A DNA stretch of 64,000 nt from Cercophora sp. LCS_1 (Eukaryota; Ascomycota; Sordariomycetes; Sordariales; Lasiosphaeriaceae), in contig JAPZLL010000049.1 in NCBI GenBank assembly GCA_036250225.1, positions 186,001 through 250,000 of the forward strand, given 5' to 3'. Shown in pieces: positions 31,478 through 43,200 of the stretch (position 1 is the stretch's first letter; every line of letters begins with the position of its first letter). The notes beneath the pieces were generated by a model that worked only from the letters and a program-made list of their open reading frames with translations, was not told the DNA's origin and searched no databases. Position numbers and translations under genes: made by a program.

Positions 31478-32881
31478 ATGGACCTCGCGCGCAGCCTGGA
31501 GCTCCCGGGCGAGCGGCTCAACAGGGCAACTGCCATCGCAGCGCCGTTCTTTACGGACCCAATCGCCAACTCTCTCCGGAACCCCAAACAGCCGGATATC
31601 ATGTCCTTGGGGGGAATTCTCGAAGATGCGGCTCTGTCTGGCCTGTGGAATGACCTGACAAAGCTCGACCGACACCCAGCATCCATGGCCGATTTCCTGA
31701 CGATTGCCAGCTCGGTCTTTTCGGAACAACACCTTGGGCATATCGGCTCTCAGGCAAAGAACTTTGATGCCGCTTCGGGGATTTCCGACCTATCCGACTA
31801 CTTCATTTCGTCCCGCCCAGCTATAGCAGCTATCAAGGACGTCATCTGGGCCATCGCGGAGCACTCCACAGCCGAGTCGTCGCGGGAGGCCACTGTCCGA
31901 AACCCGCCTACAACAACCAGCGAAACCGAGGCCACTCAAGAGCAACAGCAACCCCCCGCACCGCACAACACAATACAGCCCGGCCAACAATCCTCATCGG
32001 GTTCTGGTCTCCTGGTAGGGTCTGGGGAAGTTGGCATTCCTTGCCCTATTCAGCAGATCGACTTAGAGGGGCCTACCATCTCAGAGGCTTGGCGCGCAAA
32101 CGCAACAACATCTGCTATGGAAGACCACACCCTGAGCGTTGGCCCCAACGTTGATCCATCATCAATGAGTTTCAGGGTGCTCCCAGTTTATCACGGGGCC
32201 GGCTGGAAGGTTGAGGACAACCAGCTCGGAGCAAATGCTCTCCGGGGAGGCCCTCTCCAACCATCCGTCAGCGAGAATCAGGTTGCACCTATTATGGCGG
32301 GCGCCCTGCCGGTTGTTTGGACGGGATTTAGCCCCCTAAGGTGTTTCCTTTGGGCGGCCTTTGGGGCCGAGGTCTTGCAGGAGATTACTGTGGCTGCCAA
32401 GGCTAGACTGGAGCGGTCATGGGACTGCCCAACTTCCACGCCTGGCTCCACCTCTTCGCATACCCATTCCGGGGTCATACTCTTCAAGTTTCGCCCTTAT
32501 CTGCCGTCGGCCCCTGGCAACACGCATTACGTGATGCCCAAAGATAGAGCAGAGGACTGGAAGGGGATCTGCAACAACATCAACCACATAGGCTTGACTC
32601 CCCCTGACTTTGGCCCGGCGCCTCTACTCGAGCACATTTGGGATCGGTTTTCGACTATTCATGGCGGAGCAATCAACACTTGGCCCAATGCTCTCCACTG
32701 TCATGAATTTGGGCCACAGCTGCACATGTTGCGGTCCTGGGCGAGACAGCTGTGGCGGACGGTCTGGTTCGGTACAGGTGTGAGCGCACTAAACAATAGC
32801 CGTGAGGTTACATACGCCATCTCGTTCAAGCTGACGGCTCCCGCGCCACCCGTCAAGGGGGAGAAACCACGTTCCAAGTAG
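31478..32881 (+). CDS. Unknown 467-residue protein, stop followed by open frame
   Basis: Intronless frame of 467 residues from ATG 31478 to TAG 32879-32881. The N-terminal 140 residues are helical (RSLELPGERLNRATAIAAPFF), a Gln/Ser/Pro linker follows at about 150-180, and a C-terminal domain (about 215-460) contains LFKFRPYLPSAPGNTHYVMP and WARQLWRTVWFGTGV. I did not recognise a family. After the stop the same frame stays open for 23 more charged codons (DLLREKGRELRKRGSF...) to TAG 32953-32955, so the stop may be a recent nonsense change or a read-through/editing site. The extension looks like a normal basic C-terminal tail. Confidence 0.6.
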   Translation: MDLARSLELPGERLNRATAIAAPFFTDPIANSLRNPKQPDIMSLGGILEDAALSGLWNDLTKLDRHPASMADFLTIASSVFSEQHLGHIGSQAKNFDAASGISDLSDYFISSRPAIAAIKDVIWAIAEHSTAESSREATVRNPPTTTSETEATQEQQQPPAPHNTIQPGQQSSSGSGLLVGSGEVGIPCPIQQIDLEGPTISEAWRANATTSAMEDHTLSVGPNVDPSSMSFRVLPVYHGAGWKVEDNQLGANALRGGPLQPSVSENQVAPIMAGALPVVWTGFSPLRCFLWAAFGAEVLQEITVAAKARLERSWDCPTSTPGSTSSHTHSGVILFKFRPYLPSAPGNTHYVMPKDRAEDWKGICNNINHIGLTPPDFGPAPLLEHIWDRFSTIHGGAINTWPNALHCHEFGPQLHMLRSWARQLWRTVWFGTGVSALNNSREVTYAISFKLTAPAPPVKGEKPRSK

Positions 32882-32955
32882 GACTTGCTGCGTGAAAAGG
32901 GTAGGGAGCTGCGCAAGAGGGGCAGTTTCCTCGGCAAGGAGGAGAAGACGAAGTA

Positions 32956-35391
32956 GAGCATGCTACAGAGAGGAGGAGCGCGTTGTATAAGATAGCTTGC
33001 GGCATCTTACGCTCGCAGTCCGAGTGTTTGGCCAATGCCGTCCTTGGGGCATATCCAAGCATTGAGACATAGTCACTGTCGTTGGCGCCTGAATTTGCGT
33101 CGAGGGAGTAGGCCAGTGTCTGGCCCGGAAGCATGCGATCCCGGACTTTCGTGTTGTCCATCAACCAGGATTTCGTCGCAAATTCCGTGGGGCGCCGATG
33201 CATAGCATAATCCGTGACTCCAGCATGCCGCTCGGAACAGGATGAACGGAAAGACATATTTTCCAACAGGGATAACCAAAAAAAATACAAGGCTGAGAAT
33301 GATATCCTGAGGCCTCTAGAATACTTTTTATGTCTTGGAATATTAGACGAGACCCTCTATCCCAGATCAGCAGGCCTTTGAACCTTTTCGTGTGCGGTTT
33401 ATTTCGTCAGCGGCATGCATTGAGATCCTTGGTGTGGTGTTGGCCGTTCTTCCGCTCTTTCCCAACCAGCCTCAGCACTGCACCTGTTCTACCTGCGACT
33501 CAAATCCCAATCGCGGGTTGGGATGGCCGTCTTGGCGATATCACACGTGGTTCGATGATCCCGAAACCTTGGGCTATCACGTAGCGTGGGGATGATTGCA
33601 TTATCCCTAAAGGCCAAACAAGAGGTGGTTGCCAGCCATACAAATCATAACACGATGAGTCCTCGGAGCAAGGCAGTGATGACTGCTTGAAGAAGAAGGA
33701 GAGCAGAACTCCAAAAACACCAAGTCGGGATTCTATGGTAGGCGTAGGGAGGCGAGATCAAGGTTCCATCGTTGGGTTGTTGACATGCCCCTTTTCTGCC
33801 TCCGGAGCCCCAGCCCAACAAACCAAGCTGCACTGACATCAAGCGCACACCGTTAGCGAGTCCACTTGAACCCCGATAGTTCACTTGGATGACTCTTACT
33901 TTGAAAGGTGAACAGCTTGTGCTCGATTCTCTTTTTTGGAAATCGCTTTTTGTAAATCCCGTTTATCATTTTTTTTAAACAGAAAATAAGACATGGGAGC
34001 AAACATAACGTCAAGCCCAACTCTGCTATGATCCGAGCTAACATCGCACTGAAATCAGTGTCCGGAGACCAAAGAGCAACGACCCTCGCCGCATCGTACC
34101 TTACACCGTCTTGCTTGGACTAGCTCGGGTGTTGTCTACCCCTTTCTCGTCCAACGACTTCCCAACAAAACAGCCACCTCCGACCAAGAGCGACGGAGGG
34201 GAACACAGTCAAACACAGGCGGCTCAGATGAGGGGAATTGCTCTATTTCTCTACACCCACCCGCCTTCCGGCATGCTAACACCCAATCACATCACACCCC
34301 CTCGTCTACCGGGCTGACCAACCCATCCGTCTATCTAGGCACCACCCAAACTCGACAGAAAGGATACATCGCCGTCCACCAGGCAGCAACACTATCGCCA
34401 TAGACATGACCTCCTCCCGCCTTCAAAAAAAATGTACAAGTTATCTACCCAGCTGTCCTCGCCTCGAAACCTCTGCAAAACCCAAAAACTGCCCGCCCAG
34501 TAAATAAGAGGTGTAAAGTCAAGGCTTCATCAAACAGGCCGGATATCTCTCTTGTATGCGATGTGATGGTGATGTAGTGTTACATGTTACAGGATCTTCT
34601 TTCCTTTCTCTTTCCCCGTCTGTTGCCCGCGCCACGCTGGCAATGAAACCGAAAGAAAAAAAGAAGAGTCAGAAAACTGATGGTATCAAGACCCAGGGAA
34701 TATTCCAAAACAAAACAACGAAAAACAGGTATCACCCCATTCTTGTCCTTTTTATCTTTCCCGTCCATCCATCCATCCAATCCATCTCCCGTAATCCCCG
34801 TTTTTTGATATCTCTTCCCTTCCACCCATTTCATCCTCCGTGGACCTAATCACCATTTTCAGAGAGAGCAAACTGGCTTCTTCAAGCCAGTCCTATGCCA
34901 TGCTGGGCTTCACCCCAAGCATCAGGCACAAATAGAACCCCCAAGCCTCTAGTAAAAATAAACGGCTTAGGAAATCTCGACAGAACATCAAAAAGCAGAG
35001 AGGCGTTTGAGTTCAGACTGCGGGAAAAAAAAGCCAACGCAACGCTTGGGAAGATGGGCATCAAAAATGCAAAAAAACGACAAGATGACGAGCCAACCTT
35101 TCATGAGATCAAAAAACGCCTGCCACCCGTCCGTAACCGCCAGCCCATATCAGCTAAGTCCAATAACGCCGAGACATAGCATCGTCTATGAGATGGAAGA
35201 CATCACCGCCCCTTTTATGTTGCCCAAAAGCCCAAAAGGAAATAAAGCCAAAAACGATGAGTGAAGATGTTCCGAGGAGGAAGGAGAAACAAATCGCAAC
35301 CGCCCCGCCCCCGGCGCATTTCAATCGTACACTCCGAACCCGTGGGTCACGGTCATACTCATCTCCACATTACCCAACAAAACGACCAACT
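32956..35391. other. 2.4-kb tail-to-tail region with no intact gene
   Basis: Unusually long for a convergent fungal spacer. At about 33390-33470 one plus-strand frame reads ACIEILGVVLAVLPLFPN, much like the hydrophobic N-terminal segment of a large family of fungal proteins often linked to heterokaryon-incompatibility/STAND systems, but it soon meets stops and looks like a relic. Elsewhere it is AT-rich with poly-A and (ATCC)n tracts (about 34765-34780). No intact gene. Confidence 0.4.
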
Positions 35392-36730
35392 TCAATAGTC
35401 GTTCAAAAGACAGTCAAGCTCGTCGAGCTCAATGTTTTCAGGACTGCGGTCCCACTCAAGCATGCTCTCCAGCTTGAGCCAGCTGTCGGCATCGGCATCC
35501 CGTTTGCCGAAGTTAAGCGACATCGTGGATGGCCGCATTGCTGGGCTAGCGACAAACGGGATCGGGCCGCTGTACATGGTTGCTGACGCCTTCTCTCCGA
35601 AGAGGCCGGCATCGTCCTTGACGCAGTAGTCCATATCGCCGCTGCCCGAGTTTGTTGTCGCGGACAGCAGATCGCCGCTGAGTTTCCTCTTTTGCAACCC
35701 ATCCGCTGTCTGCGTAAACTCCTTCTCGTCTTTCTCGAGCGGTGGTGACGCGGCACGGCGCCCAGGAATGCCGCGCTGCATGCCAAACCCGCGCAGAGAC
35801 AAAGACCCAATCGGGGTGGTCGGCATGGCGACGTCATCGTCCATGTCATCAAACTCGGGGCTCGACAGATCCACTTCGGGACTTGGGCTGAGCTCCCGCC
35901 GCCTCTCCATATCGGCATCCTCGGAGCTGGACGCTGCGCTGGACAGAGCCGGCGAGATGATCGTGCGCATGTGCGCGAGCTGGCTGAGCGTTGTGGCTTG
36001 GGCCGGATCGGGCAACGGCTGGTGCGGGCACGTTGTAAGGTAGAAATACGTCCGGCGCGGGTGGACGGATTCGAGCTCCTTGGCCAGTGGGCACGGCGCG
36101 AGCGCGGACCAGCACGGCCGCTTGAGGTAGCTAGCTAACCGGGACGAAATGATGGCGCAAGGGTTTGCGGACCTGTGGAGATGGCGCTTGTCAGCAAACA
36201 ATGTGTGGGAAGTGTGGAAGTCAAACTCTCGTGACTTACTGTTGGACGATTTTGAGCTGCTGCATCAAGACGGCTGCAAGTTCTTTGACAAGGTGAGGCC
36301 GATTCCCTGTTGTCTGAAGCTGCACGATGACCGCCTCAACGATTTCGTCGTTGATACCCTCCAAATCGATTGTTTTGGGGCCTGCTTCCCCCTCATCCTC
36401 ATCTTCAATCGACCGCCGCTCGGCACCCGGTGATGGTGGTGGCGTATTCTCAAACTTCACCGTCTCGTGCTTTTTGGGGAGGGGCTCGGACGAGGGTGCA
36501 TCGTCCATGTCTGCTGTGTGCGCGCGTTTCATTCTCTTGGTCGGTGGTGCACTGCTGTCCGATACTGTTCCTGTTGGCGAGGACGTCCTGTCGCTGTTTG
36601 CTTGCTGTTGTGCGATCGCTCGGTTCGCGGCTGCTGCCCTGGCGGCGTTGGAGACTGGAAGGTGGATGCCGAGCGAAGGCAGTGACAACGATTTGCGTCG
36701 AGTGTTGTACGGGCGAGTGTCGCGCGGCAT
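35392..36730 (-). CDS. Gds1-like nuclear protein
   Basis: Exons 36730-36240 and 36172-35392 (GTAAGT donor, CAG acceptor, 67-bp intron) give 423 residues. Exon 1 opens MPRDTRPYNTRRKSLSLPSLGIHLP, then a Ser/Thr/Pro stretch and an acidic region, and a conserved helical domain (INDEIVEAVIVQLQTTGNRPHLVKELAAVL) that continues over the intron into SANPCAIISSRLASYLKRPCWS and ARRTYFYLT-like sequence; together this resembles the winged-helix-like domain of yeast Gds1. The C-terminus is low-complexity, acidic and Ser-rich (DELDCLLNDY), typical of transcriptional activators. Gds1 in yeast is linked to nitrogen and mitochondrial-linked growth control; here a nuclear regulator is inferred. The upstream spacer is long (3.5 kb to NOT1). 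Confidence 0.65.
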
Positions 36731-39700
36731 GATGGCGAAATCTGGGAGATGCGACTGATTTACAGGATGTAACGCGATTATCAGGTTATGCTATGGGCGC
36801 CGATGGGAGTTCTCGTTTTGGGCGTCGGCTGAGATGGGGATCGCCAATGCTTCTATGTTGGAGCGTTTGCCAAGAAACCGTTGTAAGTCGTCGGTCTGGC
36901 GGAGACGAGGGATGATTCGAAACAACAGAGAAAGGATAAGAATGCCTCAACGAGTCTAAATCACGCTCAGAGGAGGCGGCGATAACGGCAAAGGGGCGCA
37001 AGGGCGAAAAGGGGACGTGTGTGGCGGGCGGAGGGCTCGGAATGAGACAGGAGATGGGGATGGAGGCACGAGAAAGTCGCTGTAACTTTTTTTTTTCGCT
37101 GCCGTTTGGGGGGGGGGGGGGTGGGAATGGTCGGGTGTGTTTTGGGGCCGTCGTGGAAGGGGGCGATGGGCTGGAGCTGCAGCTGCTGCAAAGGGAACGC
37201 CAAGAGGCAACGACTGGCTGCGGACAAGGGTGGAGGAAGGACCGGGAACCAAGGCAGGGATGGCTCAGTCGAGCCGTCCAAAAAGGCGGTATGATTCCCA
37301 CTTTGTGGAGTTGCTGCAAGTCGCACATCCCAGGCAATCGCCAACAGCGCCCAGGCGACACCAGGGAGCACTCATGCACAAAAAACCTGCGAGAAGGCTG
37401 CAGGAAAACTGCAAGAGGCTCTGGAAACGAAAACGCATCGCTGGCCGGGCAGAGGCATCCACAAGCCAGGTTCCACAGCAATTACCATGACATTGAGCCT
37501 TGGTCATTCCTCGCACTCGACCTTTCTCCAGACCGCGACCGACAGCCAATCGCAGCGTGTGAGAGAATAAGAAGCAAGAAGAAAGAAAAGCCGGATCTGC
37601 CGTTTGCGCGTGCCACTCACGCCGCGCCCGGGAAAGTGGGAGGACAGAAGAAGCAACGAATTTGCGATTATCATTCCCAATCCACCTTCATCCCACATTT
37701 CTTCGCGTGGTCGCCGTCCCTCGGCTCAGCTCCCGTCTCCTGCATGCTGTTTGCTGATCGGTGACATGACATCAACTCGGTCCACCTATGGCGGACAAGA
37801 GGGCCCCAAGAAGAAGGCAAACCGCAACGCAGCGACCCGGAAGGCTCAGAAAACAGTCCTTTTTCCTCAGCCAAGTGCAAAATCAACAAACAACATCGAA
37901 TCCCGTTGTCAGAAATCAGAACATACCCTGGTTCAGTCTCCACAAGAACCAAATCGGTTGACAGACGAATCCTGCTTCCAGACCCGACGCGCCCTGGGTC
38001 GGCCAGCGCCTCATCAGAGGGGTCCTGGTCGCCTAAGCGTAGGAAGGGTGTTTCCCGGGCAGCGTTTCACTGGCATGCCGCAAATAAACAGTCCAAACTT
38101 AACCGCAGCGTGCCGTGTTGTCGGAAGAAAAGTCTCACCAACAACTCGGTCCCAGCTAAAACGACAAAGGAGCTGAATCAGGAAAAGCAAGTTCAAAAGG
38201 GAGAAGAATCAGAAAAAGCAAACACCCATATTCTCGTGCGGCGGCCGCCCGACTCGCCGAAAGCCACGACCGAGAAGCCTCTCGTCATTTGTTTGCCTCA
38301 CACATCGCTGGCGGGGCTGGGCGAGGCAAGGGGCCGCTTGAGACATGTCAAAAAGTACCAATCCAACCGGAGACCCTGTGGAGCTGTGTTCTGCTTCGCC
38401 TGTGCTTCGAAACTTCGGTACAGGGAAGTGGGACCCGGAAGTTAGTTTGTCCAATCAGACACGACAAGATTGCGATCTGGTGGTCTGGGATGCCTGTTCT
38501 TTGTTCGGGCCCTGCGGCAGAGAGCGAAAAAAAAAAAAAAAAGCTCTCCAACTGACTTGACCTTGAACCGAACCCCGCTTCCAACAGCATTTTTTTTTTT
38601 CACGGTTAGCTTTTGTCCGGCGGCATGCGCAATCTAATCTGCCGCCGCAAGGCGGTGAAGCAGAGCAACCCAAGCAAGCACATGCGATCTGTAAGTCCTC
38701 GTAAACATAGCAACAACCACCTCCTCATTCTCAGCTGCCCAATCACCTACCTTCCCCTCATCGGGTCATCATCCAGCGACAGTCAGAGGAAAAAAGAGAG
38801 ATCATGTAAAAGGAAAAGAAAAAAGAAACCCAACCAATATATTGTCCCGCCTCCATCCCAGCCCAATCACACCACATCTTCTGCAAAGCATTGGCGGTTG
38901 GGAATGAATAAGGCGACCAGCTGAACAACCTCGACATCGAAACCATCGAGTCGCACTGCATGCATGATTTACTCACGTTCACATCATCATCCCTTCCCTT
39001 TCCCCTCGCTAGTCTGCTTTTCTTCCCCAGGTTTCGCCCCTCCCCCCAAAAAATGTATGTGGCTGGCACGTTTCTTCAACGGAATCCTCCCGCCCAGACC
39101 CTTTTCCCGTCACTTTTCACGCGCGGTCACAGTCACATCCACCCGCCCGTTCGTTCGTCCGCCATGCACCAAACGGCGGTTCACCAATAGGCTGTTCACG
39201 CCCACTTCCAAGTTCCCTCGCAGGCCTTCACCATGTCGACCAAAAGAGGAAAGGGAAGAAAAGCTTTGATCCCTTCCGTCAACCACGCGCCCATCCAGAA
39301 AAGTAAGAAGACGGGATCGTCTTCCCCGGAATCCTTCAAACAGATCCATGTGTAGCACAACCACACCCACAAATTAACAAGTATCCTACGGGGTAACCCC
39401 GAACCGCTCAGTACATGCGTAAGCATATGTACATGGATGGAGAAGTTGTCTCATGCATGCTGTTTCTTCACCGCCTTGGTTGAAGATAAAATAAAATAGT
39501 ACGATTGACTTGCATGTGTAGCGGCATTAACACATGCTCACCGATTGATTCAAGGGCGGCGAGATTGCAAGATGGTGAGATTTGTCTTTGCAGAAGAGGG
39601 GTATGAACGGAGAGTGTTGATCATGGGTGGGGAATTGCAATGTCATCTTTTCTTTGGATGATGCTCTCCCTGAGCTCATCAGGGGCAATCTTGAATGTCT

Positions 39701-40225
39701 GACATCAACGATCTGAGAGGGGACTAGAATCGTAGACAGCAATCACCTTATACAGCCAACTGTTCACTGCGCACAGCCAAGACAAGACTGAATCCCACTA
39801 TATTACAATACATAGACGTACAAGACAGCTCAGCTTACACGCCTGACCACAGCATCATCATCAGCCTTCAGGCAAGAGGTCGTGGGCCATTATGGTAGTA
39901 TCTCCCGCATTTTCCGCCTACGCGTTCCGTCCTCATCATCCATGTCCTCTAGAAATCCGAACGCCGTCCCATGATATGCTGTCATCTAAGCGTCCTGCTA
40001 CAGGCATCTTGAAACGAAGAAGCCACGCGTCGCTCACATGATGCTGAACCATAACAAAAAGAGCAGAATATCTTTGTGCCACCCATCGTCCCCCAAATTC
40101 CCATCTCGATTGACCTGCAGCCCCCATCCACGCCCACCTTCAGACCGCCCCCACGGTTGTCGGTGAGCCAAGATGATGTGCACGGTCACCCCGCTGGCCC
40201 GAGCATGTGCCCCTCATACTGGTGC
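36731..40225. other. 3.5-kb gene-free region
   Basis: Lies between the Gds1-like gene start and the NOT1 stop. Open frames on both strands are shadows of low-complexity sequence: a run of about 14 G at 37108-37121, T at 37088-37096, and 16 A at 38527-38542. No gene or RNA could be supported. It may contain the Gds1-like leader and promoter and the long NOT1 3' UTR. Confidence 0.4.
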
Positions 40226-43200
40226 CTACTGGAAGGTATTCAACTTGATCACCTTTTCTTCAAAAAGGCGACGGACTTCTGGAGCCGCCTGAACAAACGG
40301 GAGCTCAAACAAGTGGAACTTGTCGTTCTTGACTAGCTCAATGACGGTGACCATCAAGCCCCATGGTTGAGGCCAGAATCCAACCATTCTTTCAAGCAGG
40401 ATTCGGGTCAGCTGCTGTCTGATATCCGTCTCCTCTGGATCTGTCAGGTCATGACCGAAAATCTCAAGCAGAGCCTGAATGAAGTAGACAGTCGACGAAT
40501 TGGTATATCGGAGCTCATTGGCCATACTGTTCAGGAGGAAGTATCGGGCCTCGGGTGCCAACTCTGTGGCGAGCATGTAGAGCGTCTTGATGTCTGAAGT
40601 CGCAGGCGTGAAGATGGGATCACCCTTGTCCAGGGCTCGGTTGATGGCAAAGTTGCCGATGTATGTGACCAACGCATCAATGACTGGGCGCGCCACATTG
40701 AGCGGGACATTGCCATAGCCAGATGACTCGCCGCTCGGTTGGCTGATGGCATTCTTGATGTGAGCGATGGCATCCTCGGATGGGCCATGCTGAAGCGCCT
40801 GCTCCACAATCTCGATCAAGCCCGCCTGGCGGAGCGCTCCAGCGGCATCATAAGTGCTGTTGGCTGGCTCCCTGGCATCGGGGAGCCTATCCAGTTTGAG
40901 CCCGGGCTGGAAGGGGTCGGTCACCCGTGTTGTAACCGGAGTCGCCATGAGGACAATGTTGAGAAGCTGGACAACATGTACCGGAAGACACTGGGCCAGC
41001 TGCACATGGTGTGCAGCCAGAAACTCCGGGAAATCATGGTGCAGAATGGCCATCAACTTCAGCGTAGCCTGATAGATATCCTTGGCCAGCGGGGACAGCT
41101 CCAGCGGCTTCAAGAGGTCGCCAAGGTAAGAGAGTTGATGCTGCAGCAGCTTGGCGAATGACGGCCACCCAACCTCGTGAGGAAGGCTTAGGAGAACAGG
41201 CATCAAGGCTCGGTGGGCGATAAGGCTCATCCAGGCAAAGAGGAAACCCGGGTAGAGGGCCGGCCGAAGGTCGTAGAAACGTGTTGCAAACTTGATCAAG
41301 ATGCGGTTCCGATCATTCTCAGTGAGCTCGTCGGCCATCGAATGAGCCTTGTGAAGAAGCATTGAGAAGAAGCGGAAGAACACGCGCTGATTGAAGTTAT
41401 CCCCTCTCTTGACATGATGGTTATTAAGCACAAGCACCCCAAGGGACAAGAAGGAGTCCAGGAAGGCCGCACGCGTCGAGGGGCCCTCTGTGGTCTCCTC
41501 GTGAGACTTGACGAAGATCATAATCATTCTCGCCAAGGCGTCGATGGGCTGGTACAGTTCGGTTGTGGTGCCTGCAATGTGGCAGTGTGTGTCGTAGCGC
41601 TCAACTGACTTGTCGATGGCCTGGCGAACGAAGATGAAGAGGTCCTCTTTGCTGCCAATGACGCCCCGTGAGCGCATCTGCTGGACAAAGATCAGGGCTG
41701 CCTTTTCTGAGGCGGCGGGGTTGTTGCAGAGGTGAACCCATTCATCAAAGACATATTCCATTTGCTCCAGCTGGATAGCGGCAACCTCGGCTTGCGTCAA
41801 AGTCGGGGGAAGTGCCGGTGGTGGGGCAAGAACCTTGCCCTTGAAGCGCTGTCCCGCAAGAGGGATATCTTGTTCCTCAGCAATCCAGGTCCAGGCCTCC
41901 TCCAGGCTGCGCACAAAGTCAGCATACAGCGCAAGGGGTTGGTCGTTGAGGAGGGCGAGATCCATGAGCTCCTCGAGAAATTCGAGCGAGCCTTCCTTCC
42001 GCTGCTCGAGGGCCTTGGCCATGGCTGTGTCGATGCTCCTCCAGTCCAGCAGATCGGTTCCCAGGAGTGCGGCGATCAGTGGGATGTTAAGGAACAGTGT
42101 GCCGGGTTGTTGATGGAACATGGTGCGGACCTGCTGGCTGACTGCTGGGCCTCCGATCTTCCTCACAGTCTCTAGAACATGCACCAGACTCTCTAACAGG
42201 AGGCTTCGGCTATCTTCAGGCACCTGGAGCAGGCGCTCCGAGATGACACGCGCTGCGTGCCATACGAACTCCTCCGAGGTTTGCTGCGTTTTGATAATGA
42301 ACTGCGCCAAGGCATCGATGCAGTTGAGGACATTGTGGCCTCGCGAGAGATCGCCGAAATGCTCGACCGGACTTGACGTGGCCTCGCTGGAAAGTTGTTC
42401 CAAGAGGCTCGCAAACTTTGCGCTTGCGCTTCTATTGTCAAGCTGGCTTGCACCTGTCTGTCGTCCGTTTGTGACGCCGCCATGAGCCTGAGGGTAGTGT
42501 TGGAGTTGAGCTCCAAGATGAGGCATGGCCGGCGTCTCGGCCGGGGTCGGGATGCTCGGCACAGCGTTGTACTGATCCGCGAGAACGTCGTTGGCAACAG
42601 ACCGCGCATCCGATGTCGAAGGTAGAAGAGAGGGCGCCGGGGCAATGACGGCAGCCCGAGGCTGTCTCGCGAAGTCGTCATAGATCGCCATCTGTTCAGC
42701 ATTCAACCCGCCCATAGCGGGATTCAGCTTGTATGGATGGGGGATCGTCATAGCCCAGCGGCTGAGCCCGGGGTCCATGTAGGGGTCATTGGGGCGAGAG
42801 GCCTTGTGGCGCCGTCGGGCCTCCATCTCGGTCTCAAGCAGCTCCTCGATCTCCGGAACGGCACGCTCTTCTGCCACCTTCTCAACGACACCCGAAGCAA
42901 GGTCAAGATTGGAGTTGACACAGAGCATGATGATGCCCTCGGGTAAGCCTTGTGGAAGGTCGGCAGCCAAGGTACGAATGTGATTAAGAAAACTACCTTT
43001 GAGGGGCTCCTTGCAAGTAACGAGCGCCAGGCTGCCGGCCGTTGATTTGACCATGTTGATGGCTGCCGTGCGCACCTTGTTCTCGTCGGGTTCAGTCGCA
43101 AAGTCCTTGTGGATCATCTGTTGAGTCGAAATAGCGGCGATTGTGACGGACCTGTCAACAACTGGCCCGGTAATGCCCTGCAGGGACATGGTGAGAGCCT

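Noticed and set aside
36786..37764. Overlapping long frames on both strands
   Set aside because: Arise from G- and C-rich low complexity; frames interrupted by homopolymers.
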